A stretch of 64,000 nucleotides of DNA from Candidatus Aminicenantota bacterium (GTDB lineage Bacteria; Acidobacteriota; Aminicenantia; Aminicenantales; Saccharicenantaceae): assembly GCA_026393975.1 (NCBI GenBank), contig JAPKZD010000009.1, positions 186,001 through 250,000 of the forward strand, written 5' to 3'. The number at the start of each line of letters is the position of its first letter. Within the stretch, counting starts at the first letter, position 1. The translations under genes were made by a program, and so were the position numbers. Below, piece by piece: positions 57,449-64,000 of the stretch. A model generated the notes under the pieces. That model did not search any database and was not told where the DNA came from. It saw nothing but the letters and a program-made list of their open reading frames with translations.

Positions 57449-58534
57449 CTATTCAGAAAAACGGCGGCGAGTCAGAAACATTATGACGATCATCGCCAGG
57501 ACATAAACCGCGGTCAGCGCCACGCTTGGCCAGTTTTTTCCCGCGGCATCGCGAAAGAGCGGTCCCTCCCCCGGCCGGGGCAACGGCCGGGGGTCCCAGG
57601 GAAGGCCGTAGCGCTCGCAAAGGCCCTTGATATTGAGCAAGTGGATGACCGGGATCTTTTCCGCGGCCATGGCCTGGAGAACGCCGCGCTCGGTCGGAGG
57701 CGGGACAAAAACGCCGGAGGCGAGCCCCGGCCGCAGTTTCAGCACTTCGGAGTTCGTGCCGATATTGGCCCAACTGCCGCCGATGTTGACGAACGCCTTG
57801 ATGGGCCTCGTCCCGGCCCCTTCGCGGTAGAGTTTCATCCTCAGCTCGACATTCCGTTCGAGGTCGGATTCCTCGAGGAACGGGACGCCGCTTTCGCGGA
57901 TGCGCGACTCGAGAAGCGCGCGGCCTTCCGGGCTCATGTCCCGTCCGACGTCCTCGTCCCCGCCGATAGCGCGGGCGAGGGGAGAGATCGCGAGAACACC
58001 CGCGGCCCGAAGGCAATCTTCCATGTCGGTCCAGTTGAACCCGGGGATGTTGGCTCCCCACTCCGAAGCGCCCAGGGAGGAGATGACGACCGGCTCGAGT
58101 CCCATGACCTCGGCCGCGGAAAGGGTGGCGACGATGAGGGCCGGAAAAGAACTCGATGCGCCGACGGCGACGGCATCTCCCCGCCTTACTCCGGCTTCGT
58201 GAAAGAGGGATACGACGAGAGCGGCGAAGTTCGGGTTCGTCGTCGTCCTTTTCGCCTCGAGCCGGCCGGCCGAGGTCGTGATGGGCGACGTCTCCAGTCC
58301 GATGAGCCCGGTCCCGTTCGGGTCGGTTTCGCGGTCGACGGGGGCGCCCTCCTCGACGCGGCAGGCCCGTATCGCCGCGGTCGCAGCGGCCATCGTGCGC
58401 GAGGCCTTGTTCATCTCCGCACGCACGTCCGGCTCCGGAAAAGGAAGGAACCGGACGAGGAGAAGATAGGCGAAGCTCAACGCCGCAGCCGCGGTGACGG
58501 GCCCGAACAGGCCTCTCCCGAAAGGCCGTTTCAT
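57449..58534 (-). CDS. pgsW: poly-gamma-glutamate system protein
   Basis: 361 residues: N-terminal helix (LFGPVTAAAALSFAYLLLVRFL), a soluble domain with DPNGTGLIGLETSPITTSAGRLEAKRTTTNPNFAALVV and GASSSFPALIVATLSAAEVMGLEPVVISSLGASEWGAN, and a C-terminal helix (SVALTAVYVLAMIVIMFL). This matches the poly-gamma-glutamate system family (PgsW) that occurs with PgsB/PgsC. Biochemical role is unknown. It overlaps pgsC by 4 bases. Confidence 0.83.
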   Translation of the reverse strand: MKRPFGRGLFGPVTAAAALSFAYLLLVRFLPFPEPDVRAEMNKASRTMAAATAAIRACRVEEGAPVDRETDPNGTGLIGLETSPITTSAGRLEAKRTTTNPNFAALVVSLFHEAGVRRGDAVAVGASSSFPALIVATLSAAEVMGLEPVVISSLGASEWGANIPGFNWTDMEDCLRAAGVLAISPLARAIGGDEDVGRDMSPEGRALLESRIRESGVPFLEESDLERNVELRMKLYREGAGTRPIKAFVNIGGSWANIGTNSEVLKLRPGLASGVFVPPPTERGVLQAMAAEKIPVIHLLNIKGLCERYGLPWDPRPLPRPGEGPLFRDAAGKNWPSVALTAVYVLAMIVIMFLTRRRFSE

Positions 58535-58965
58535 AGGAGCGACACCAGCCGGACGACGGCGAAGGTCAGCGTGGCCACGGCGGCGAGCGAGGCCAGGGTC
58601 GGCAGGACCTTCTGCCGGGCCAAGCTCGAGGCCAGGATGCCGGGGATGACCCAGCCGATGACGCGGAGCTCGACGGGCGCCGCGAACAGCCTCGGCAGGA
58701 CGAGGAGCCAGACTTGCGAGAGGACCGCCCCGACGAGGACCATCAGGACGAAGCGGCGCCGCCCGAAGAGGATGAGGTTGCGGGCAAGGAACCTGTAGAT
58801 CGCCAGGGTCAGCAGGGCGACGGCCAGAGTGGCGGCGGCGCGAAGCGGCCGGTCGAGATAGAGGGCGAAGTAGCCGGGCACGATGATGCCGCCAGGAGAG
58901 ATGTCCGTAATCTCGGCCCAGAGGAGGGCCAGGATGAGGCCGATGAGGAGCGTTTCAACGATCAT
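58531..58965 (-). CDS. pgsC: poly-gamma-glutamate biosynthesis membrane protein
   Basis: 144 residues, about four to five helices: IVETLLIGLILALLWAEITDISPGGIIVPGYFALYLDRP and FVLMVLVGAVLSQVWLLVLP, matching the CapC/PgsC family (SPGGIIVPGY is its hallmark). I take ATG 58965, which overlaps pgsB by 11 bases. Forms the membrane synthase with PgsB. Confidence 0.85.
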   Translation of the reverse strand: MIVETLLIGLILALLWAEITDISPGGIIVPGYFALYLDRPLRAAATLAVALLTLAIYRFLARNLILFGRRRFVLMVLVGAVLSQVWLLVLPRLFAAPVELRVIGWVIPGILASSLARQKVLPTLASLAAVATLTFAVVRLVSLL

Positions 58966-60058
58966 GCGGGGTCCCCTTCTCATCCCAAAAACGGACGAGC
59001 CGCTCGCCCGGCCCGACAATGTTGCCGAGGCCGACGACGACGGGTTCGCCCGGAGCGGCCGACACGACACGGTTCATGAGCACTTCGGGAGACGACCCGT
59101 CGTAAACAGAAAAATCCGTGCCGCCCGGGATCGGCGACTTCCGGATCTTCCGCAGGGCCGCCCGGGCCGGCCGGCCGAGAAGGACGACGCGGGCAAAGTC
59201 CCGGAAAAAACCTTCATGAACCGCCTGGACCCACTGGAGCGTCCGGTCGCCGCGGTCCTCGCGCAGGCTGAGGAGCCCGATCCACCGTCGCGATGCAGGC
59301 GGGAATTTCCCGCCGATCTTCAAGAGCGCCGCGGCCGAGGATTCCGGGTCGTTCGCGGCGAAGGCGCTGACGCAGACCGCCGGCTGGGGCGGGTCGCCGA
59401 ACCGGCCGCGCCAGGCCCGGAGGCTCCCGAAATCGGGCGAGGCGGCGGCGACTCCCCGCTCCGCCGTCTCTCTCTCGACGCCCAAGGATGCGAGGACGGC
59501 CAGCGCGAGCCGGACATTCGGTTCGAACTCTCCGAATGATAAATGCGGGCCCGCGCTTGGTCCGGCGACCGCAGCCAAAGGGGCCACCGGATGGAGCCTC
59601 GACGCGGTCCGCGCGGCCGCTTCTTCGAAGACGGGACAGATCTCTTCCTCCGGGATGAAGATGTCCGCGCGTTCGGGGAACGCCGACGCGAAGGAGCGGG
59701 CGATATCGTCCTTGCACCGTCCCATCTCGTCCAGGTGGTCGAGCCGGACGTTGGTCAGGGCCAGGGTGCCGGGCCGGAGGATCCGCCGGGATTCCGCGGC
59801 CAGGCACTCCGCACCGACGCTCATCATTTCGGAAACGAGGGTGTCGGCGCCCGTCGCCGCGGCCAGCCGGATGAGCCGGACCTGTTCCCTGATGGATGCC
59901 GGTCCGGCCCGCAGGATCTCCCGTTCCGAACCGTCCGGGAAAATCAATACGGGCTTCGAGCCGGTGGTTTTGGCCAGGACCCGGACCCCTGACTCCCTCA
60001 GGCCGGCCGCGACGAGCCGGGTGACGCCGGACTTGCCTCGGGTTCCTGTGACGGCCAC
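58955..60058 (-). CDS. pgsB: poly-gamma-glutamate synthase, Mur-ligase-like ATPase
   Basis: 367 residues from GTG 60058, with the P-loop TGTRGKSGVTRL, SEMMSVGAEC, TNVRLDHLDEMGRCKDDIARSF and VSAFAANDPESS, like CapB/PgsB (amide ligase). In the same frame without stop, codons upstream to 60193 encode a hydrophobic anchor (ELLVFAACLGVLLFYLSV) as other PgsB proteins have, but there is no ATG/GTG/TTG there (a CTG is at 60133). The true start is thus uncertain, and the protein probably reaches back to near the TAG of the GWxTD gene. Confidence 0.83.
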   Translation of the reverse strand: MAVTGTRGKSGVTRLVAAGLRESGVRVLAKTTGSKPVLIFPDGSEREILRAGPASIREQVRLIRLAAATGADTLVSEMMSVGAECLAAESRRILRPGTLALTNVRLDHLDEMGRCKDDIARSFASAFPERADIFIPEEEICPVFEEAAARTASRLHPVAPLAAVAGPSAGPHLSFGEFEPNVRLALAVLASLGVERETAERGVAAASPDFGSLRAWRGRFGDPPQPAVCVSAFAANDPESSAAALLKIGGKFPPASRRWIGLLSLREDRGDRTLQWVQAVHEGFFRDFARVVLLGRPARAALRKIRKSPIPGGTDFSVYDGSSPEVLMNRVVSAAPGEPVVVGLGNIVGPGERLVRFWDEKGTPHDR

Positions 60059-60193
60059 CCGTCGCGGGACACGCGCAAGCGCCCGCGCAAGACGGACACG
60101 CTCTACGGAAAGATAGAAAAGAAGGACGCCCAGACAGGCGGCGAAGACGAGAAGCTCGCGCGTGGTCGGTCTCTCCGGGCTCTCGTGGGGCGG

Positions 60194-60826
60194 CTACTTC
60201 TTTTTATCGAGGGCCGCCAGGTCCTGCTTATATTTTTCGAGGTCGGCGATGCCGAAAGTCACGTTCTTGTTGTAGTCCTCGAGCTCGCCCCGATATCTGT
60301 CGCCCGAGTTGACGACCTTCCATTGGCTGGGCTGGACAAAGATGAAGTTGTATTGGACGAAATACCGGCTATGGGGATAGGTCCAGACTTCGCCCCTGTT
60401 CGCTCCGACGTCCTCATTCGTGCGGTCGGTCGCCTGGCGCATCTCGTTGGGAATGCCGGCGGAGGGCCAGCTTGAGTTTTGGTCGACGTCGATCGACGCC
60501 GGGCTGCCGTTGAGGAGATAGACCCGGGACCGGTCGGTGTTCCACGGCTGTTGGTTGTTCTCTTTCCAAAAATTCTTCTTGACGTATTCCAGCCGGGCCT
60601 GGTACATGGCCCTCGCGTCCTGCGTCCGGGCCGCCCAGAAGAGCTCCTGGAAGACCTTTCGGCCGTCCACTGACAATGTGCGGTAGGCCTTCCGCTCGAA
60701 ATCCTGCATGATGATGTAATGCTGGGTATACCAGGCATCCTTTTTCGGGATCGCACTGACGCCGCGGGCGGGCAGGCACAGAATAGCCAGAATAAAAAGA
60801 AGGGTCGCCCCAATAGGTTTCTTCAT
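60194..60826 (-). CDS. GWxTD-domain protein
   Basis: 210 residues: signal peptide (TLLFILAILCLPARGVSA) and a GWxTD-like domain (FQELFWAARTQDARAMYQARLEYVKKNFWKENNQQPWNTDRSRVYLLNGSPASIDVD). GWxTD proteins are abundant in Acidobacteriota and of unknown function. GGGGAGG precedes ATG 60826. Its stop TAG is followed in the same frame by the pgsB coding region; it leads the pgsB-pgsC-pgsW unit. Confidence 0.75.
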   Translation of the reverse strand: MKKPIGATLLFILAILCLPARGVSAIPKKDAWYTQHYIIMQDFERKAYRTLSVDGRKVFQELFWAARTQDARAMYQARLEYVKKNFWKENNQQPWNTDRSRVYLLNGSPASIDVDQNSSWPSAGIPNEMRQATDRTNEDVGANRGEVWTYPHSRYFVQYNFIFVQPSQWKVVNSGDRYRGELEDYNKNVTFGIADLEKYKQDLAALDKKK

Positions 60827-60861
60827 GATCGACCTCCCCATCGAAAAGACATCACGGAATA

Positions 60862-60890
60862 AGTATAGGCCCGGAGCGGACACGCGTCAA
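60862..60890 (-). promoter_or_regulatory. promoter of the GWxTD-pgs operon
   Basis: Minus strand TTGACG (60890-60885), 17-base spacer, TATACT (60867-60862), 35 bases before ATG 60826. Confidence 0.8.
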
Positions 60891-60908
60891 CAAGACTCCG
60901 GAGGCGGC

Positions 60909-60945
60909 TTGACAACCACCCCCACCGGGAGCATCATTAATGATG
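60909..60945 (+). promoter_or_regulatory. promoter/operator of the VWFA-related gene
   Basis: TTGACA (60909-60914), 17-base spacer, CATCAT as -10 (60932-60937). A perfect 14-bp palindrome CATCATTAATGATG (60932-60945) covers the -10. The divergent operon promoter is 18 bases away. Confidence 0.55.
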
Positions 60946-60983
60946 GAAAGGGTGGGGTGTACAGTTGATTGCCGGAGGGGCAC

Positions 60984-63200
60984 ATGTCCGGACTCCGATC
61001 TTTCCCTGAAACGACCGCCCGCCGCACGGCTTCGATCGCCCTGGCGGCCGGCCTCCTCTGCCTTCTCGTTCTCCAATCCCCGGCGGCAATTCCCAAAGCC
61101 CCTTCCCAAGAGCGGCAGGACCTGACGAAGCCTCTCCAGTACGAAGTCACGGTCGCCCTCAAGCTCATCCATGTCTACGTCACGGACAAGAAGGGCAAGC
61201 CCGTCGAAGACCTGAAGCTCGAGGATTTCATTGTCACCGACAACGGCCAGCCGGTCGTCCTGACGGACTTCGAGAAGCACAGCCTCCAGTCCGCTCCGGC
61301 AGAAGCGCTCAAGTCCGAGCCGGTCGCAGAGAACCCGGCGGCCCCTCCCCCCGCCGCCCTGAAAACGACGCGGAGATTCTTCCTCTTTTTCGATTTCGCC
61401 TACAACAACGGCCGGGGCATCGTCAAGGCCAGGACGGCCGCTCTCCATTTCCTCGACAAAGAGCTCGAGCCGGACGACGAGGTCGGCATTTTCACATACT
61501 CGATGTTCAAGGGCGTCCGAGTGCACGAGTATCTGAGCCGGGACCATGCCAAGATCCGCGAGGTCGTCGACTCCATCGGCAGCAAAGACATCGCCGGGCG
61601 GGCCAGCGAGATCGAACAGCAGTATTGGCTCATGGCCCAGGAGCCCCTCCTGGGGGGGGGCGGGGGGAACGATGCCCAGGCGTCCCTCCGTCAAAAGATC
61701 GCCGAAGCCGACCGGCAGGAATCGAAGAGGATCGTCCAGACCTTCATCCTCAGGCTGACCGCTCTGGCTAAGGCCCTCCGCTACATCCCGGGCCAGAAGC
61801 AATTCATCCTCTTCTCGACGGGTGTCCCCGCCTCCCTCATCTATGGCACTCAGGCCGGAAATCCCTCGAACTTGGCCGGCCGGGCCAAGTTCGACGTCGG
61901 CGACCGCGTCCTCAGGACCCAGAACGAGGAGATGTACAAGGAATTCGGCGCCTCGAACTGCACGTTCTACTGCTTCGACACCCGGGAAACGGCCAAGGGG
62001 ACGGACCTCTTCGCCTACGACGCCATGACCTTCGAAACAGGCTCCCGGGGGCTGTTCGGACAGCAAGGAGTTTTTCAGGATTCGACGGACATCTTCCGGG
62101 ACGAAAAGACGACCGGGCTCAACGCCCTGAAGAGGCTGACCGACATCACCGGCGGCAAGTATTACTCGAACATCAACATGTACGAGAAGAACCTCGACCA
62201 GGTCCAGGCCCTGACCAGGACCTATTATGTCGTCGGCTACTCCATCGGGGAGCATGAGGACGGCCGGTTCCACGAGGTCAAGGTCGCGGTCAAGCGGCCG
62301 GGTTGCGAGGTCCGGGCCCAGGCCGGCTATTTCAACCCCAAGCCCTACCGCGAATTCACGCCGCTCGAAAAGGAGCTCCATCTCTATGACCTGGCCTTGA
62401 ACGAACGGTCGCTGTCGCGGCTGCCCGAGAACTTCCCCTTGACGGCGCTTGCCTTCGGGACCGGGGGCACCGAGGGACTCGAGATCCTGGCCGCGGTCCC
62501 GGGAGAGGTCACGGCCAAGTTCTCCGGGGAAAAGGTCGAGTACGTCGCCCTCATTTTCGACGCCAAGGGCGACATCCGCGACGTCCGGCGGCTCGAAACC
62601 GACCCGCGGCCGCGCCGCAGTCAGGCCATCGTTTTCACCTCCGGGACTTCGCTCGTGCCGGGCGACTACACCTGCCGTCTCGTCATCAGGGACATGGCTA
62701 CCGGCCTGAGCGCTGTAAGCTCGGTTCGTTCGGTCGTCCGGGCGGCGCCGGGGCAGGGCTTGAGGCTCGGGACACCCCTCCTTCTCCGGGACGAAACCGG
62801 TTGCGCCTACCTCGAAGCAACAGCGGCGAGGGGAAAGGTGGCCACCCCGTGGGGAGAGGTCTACGCGTTCGATAAGACCGCCTTCGCTCCCGCCGTCGGA
62901 CCGATATCGAAGCTCACCTCGCGGCTCGTGGCCGTCGTCCCTTACTCCGTCGCGGGAACGAACGAGCCCGACGTCGTCCTGTCGGGGCGTTTGATAGATG
63001 CGGTGAGCGGCCAGGCCGTGCCGGTCGCGATGACACTCGTCGGCAGGAGCTGGCACAGCGCCGCGGAAACGGTCAGCCTGGAATTCCCGCTGGGCGGCCT
63101 GGCCCCGGGGAAATACATCCTCTACATCAACGCCGAGGACCGCGTCTCCAAAACACTGGCCAGCGCCCAGACGGCGCTGGTCATTAAAAACGCTTTCTGA
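60984..63200 (+). CDS. secreted VWFA-related domain protein
   Basis: 738 residues: signal peptide (ASIALAAGLLCLLVLQSPAA), then a VWFA-related domain of the Acidobacteriota type (IHVYVTDKKGKPVEDLKLEDFIVTDNGQP; RFFLFFDFAYNNGRGI; YIPGQKQFILFSTGVP; LTDITGGKYYSNINMYEKNLDQV) with later beta-rich domains. A MIDAS-like site is partial (DFAYNN), so metal binding is doubtful. GGAGGGG lies before ATG 60984. A run of nine G (61652-61660) encodes part of a Gly stretch. Likely cell-surface or periplasmic adhesion or signalling; role unknown. Confidence 0.83.
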   Translation: MSGLRSFPETTARRTASIALAAGLLCLLVLQSPAAIPKAPSQERQDLTKPLQYEVTVALKLIHVYVTDKKGKPVEDLKLEDFIVTDNGQPVVLTDFEKHSLQSAPAEALKSEPVAENPAAPPPAALKTTRRFFLFFDFAYNNGRGIVKARTAALHFLDKELEPDDEVGIFTYSMFKGVRVHEYLSRDHAKIREVVDSIGSKDIAGRASEIEQQYWLMAQEPLLGGGGGNDAQASLRQKIAEADRQESKRIVQTFILRLTALAKALRYIPGQKQFILFSTGVPASLIYGTQAGNPSNLAGRAKFDVGDRVLRTQNEEMYKEFGASNCTFYCFDTRETAKGTDLFAYDAMTFETGSRGLFGQQGVFQDSTDIFRDEKTTGLNALKRLTDITGGKYYSNINMYEKNLDQVQALTRTYYVVGYSIGEHEDGRFHEVKVAVKRPGCEVRAQAGYFNPKPYREFTPLEKELHLYDLALNERSLSRLPENFPLTALAFGTGGTEGLEILAAVPGEVTAKFSGEKVEYVALIFDAKGDIRDVRRLETDPRPRRSQAIVFTSGTSLVPGDYTCRLVIRDMATGLSAVSSVRSVVRAAPGQGLRLGTPLLLRDETGCAYLEATAARGKVATPWGEVYAFDKTAFAPAVGPISKLTSRLVAVVPYSVAGTNEPDVVLSGRLIDAVSGQAVPVAMTLVGRSWHSAAETVSLEFPLGGLAPGKYILYINAEDRVSKTLASAQTALVIKNAF

Positions 63201-63351
63201 GGCTAATCTTCTGGACCGGCGCAAGGCCGGCGGGAACTCCAAGAATTCACCCGAAATCCATTTTATTGGATAAGTCCAGAAAACCGTAGAAAACAGGCCA
63301 TAATGTCATAGTTAACTTATTAATAACAAATGAATTAATAAGACTCACGCA

Positions 63352-63368
63352 TTGGCATGATACTTGCT
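63352..63368 (+). promoter_or_regulatory. sigma-54-type promoter
   Basis: TTGGCATGATACTTGCT matches TGGCAC-N5-TTGC(A/T): the GG at 63354-63355 and GC at 63366-63367 are 10 bases apart, the strict sigma-54 spacing. The only deviation is T for C at TGGCAC. A transcription start near 63379 would give a leader of about 200 bases before the TonB receptor. Confidence 0.8.
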
Positions 63369-63444
63369 TAATTACTTGTTAGGAACAATGTTAAATACTA
63401 AAATTTTTTTAGAGGAGGAGGTGAGAGTTAATAAAGGAGCAAGT

Positions 63445-63576
63445 ATGATGAGTTGTGGAGAGGTAGGAGCACTCGGCTTGTGCTCCGGGACGGCCTTCGT
63501 TTCCGCCGGCATCCCGCCAACGAAAAGCGGGCCGCCTTTTGGCCAGTATTTTTCAACATCTAGGAGAATTTTTTAA
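63445..63576 (+). CDS. 43-codon leader ORF / structured leader of the TonB receptor gene
   Basis: MMSCGEVGALGLCSGTAFVS..., 43 residues, preceded by AAAGGAG. Its TAA overlaps the ATG of the receptor gene (TAATG), suggesting translational coupling. The DNA also folds: GGAGCAC/GTGCTCC (63466-63486) and CCCGC/GCGGG (around 63513-63532). It may be a leader peptide or an RNA regulator; protein function cannot be named. Residues Cys4, Cys14 and the Gly/Pro-rich tail are not a known family. Confidence 0.4.
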   Translation: MMSCGEVGALGLCSGTAFVSAGIPPTKSGPPFGQYFSTSRRIF

Positions 63577-64000
63577 TGAGTAAAAAATTAGTTATCGCGA
63601 TTCTCGCGCTGTTCATGGCCGGGATCGCCTTCGCCCAGGTGTCCTCGACCTCCAAAATGGAAGGAAAGGTCGTGGACAGCACGGGCGCTCCGCTTCCCGG
63701 CGTCTCGATCGAAGCGACGAGCCCGAAGTTGGTGGGCAAGTCGACGGCCGTGACGGACGGAGACGGTACGTTCCGTCTGTTCTCCCTGCCTTCCGGAACC
63801 TATGAAGTGATCTTCACCCTGCAGGGATTCAAGACCCTCATCCGGAAGGACGTCATCATCCAGATGTCCCAGACCATCACCCTGAACGTCAGCCTGGACC
63901 AGGCTGCCCTCGAAGAGTCGGTGACGGTCGTCGGACAGAGCCCGCTCATCGACGTTAAGAGCACGGTCAAGGGCATGACCATGACCAAGGAAGTGTTCAT
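63576..64000 (+). CDS. TonB-dependent receptor, N-terminal part (3' end outside window)
   Basis: The 141 residues present start with a signal peptide (VIAILALFMAGIAFAQ), then a carboxypeptidase-regulatory-like domain (MEGKVVDSTGAPLPGVSIEATSPKLVGKSTAVTDGDGTFRLFSLPSGTYEVIFTLQGFKTL) and the start of a plug region (LEESVTVVGQSPLIDVKSTVKGMTMTKEVF). This is the usual front end of Acidobacteriota TonB-dependent outer-membrane receptors. AGGAG lies 9 bases before ATG 63576, which overlaps the leader ORF stop. Confidence 0.92.
   Translation, partial: MSKKLVIAILALFMAGIAFAQVSSTSKMEGKVVDSTGAPLPGVSIEATSPKLVGKSTAVTDGDGTFRLFSLPSGTYEVIFTLQGFKTLIRKDVIIQMSQTITLNVSLDQAALEESVTVVGQSPLIDVKSTVKGMTMTKEVF

Noticed and set aside
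63800-64000. Minus-strand frame at the right edge
   Set aside because: It lies antisense to the TonB receptor start, which has a signal peptide and a recognised domain.

Overview
The window is 64 kb of GC-rich bacterial DNA that I read as a free-living or sediment-type Acidobacteriota, most like Candidatus Aminicenantes. That placement is an inference from family content: VWFA-related and GWxTD proteins, a TonB receptor with a carboxypeptidase-regulatory domain, many secreted glycoside hydrolases and M28/M14 peptidases, uroporphyrinogen-decarboxylase-like proteins, and dense short operons. No rRNA gene is present; the only RNA gene I could read is a tRNA-Ala.

Layout. 1-3.2 kb: a minus-strand glycosidase pair, one a GH5-like/GH27 fusion cut by the window edge. 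3.2-6.7 kb: class II aldolase, a secreted START-like protein, membrane proteins and a secreted RraA-like protein. 6.8-10.2 kb: an accessory patch of lower GC with a 5'-truncated phosphoesterase, an aldo/keto reductase and Old Yellow Enzyme pair, an IS256-type transposase remnant, structured non-coding DNA and tRNA-Ala. 10.3-26.8 kb: carbohydrate and peptide use (GH78 rhamnosidase, nitroreductase, M28 peptidase, MerR/TipAS regulator, GDP-mannose 3,5-epimerase with D-lyxose isomerase, URO-D-like protein, sulfatase-TPR protein, GH38 mannosidase with a sodium:solute symporter).

22.7-28.3 kb carries a RAYT (REP-associated tyrosine transposase) gene and nine 29-30 bp palindromes. Four palindromes lie inside the GH38 coding sequence and are translated in frame. 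28.3-36 kb is a housekeeping operon: ftsH, folP, cdaA, cdaR, glmM, pdxJ, then an M20-type amidase. 36-39 kb has a diheme GEGP-type protein, a second long palindrome, a CBM9-like protein and a dihydrouridine synthase. 39.2-45.6 kb is a tungstate/molybdopterin operon (candidate Moco riboswitch, tupABC, moeA, moaC, MOSC protein, moaA, mogA) closed by a terminator.

45.6-57 kb holds a release-factor-like protein, a RHH/RelE toxin-antitoxin pair, M14 and two M28 peptidases, a PTS EIIA/zinc-ribbon fusion, a DUF6305-like protein and a permease/deacylase operon. 57.4-60.9 kb is a poly-gamma-glutamate-type set (pgsW, pgsC, pgsB) with a GWxTD protein, divergent from a VWFA-related protein. The window ends in a sigma-54-type promoter, a long AT-rich/structured leader with a 43-codon ORF, and the start of a TonB-dependent receptor.

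Most notable signals: the RAYT/palindrome system with in-frame insertions, a recurring leaderless-mRNA promoter layout (four genes), the sigma-54 promoter plus leader ORF before the TonB receptor, the EIIA-zinc-ribbon fusion and a substituted RHR motif in CdaA.
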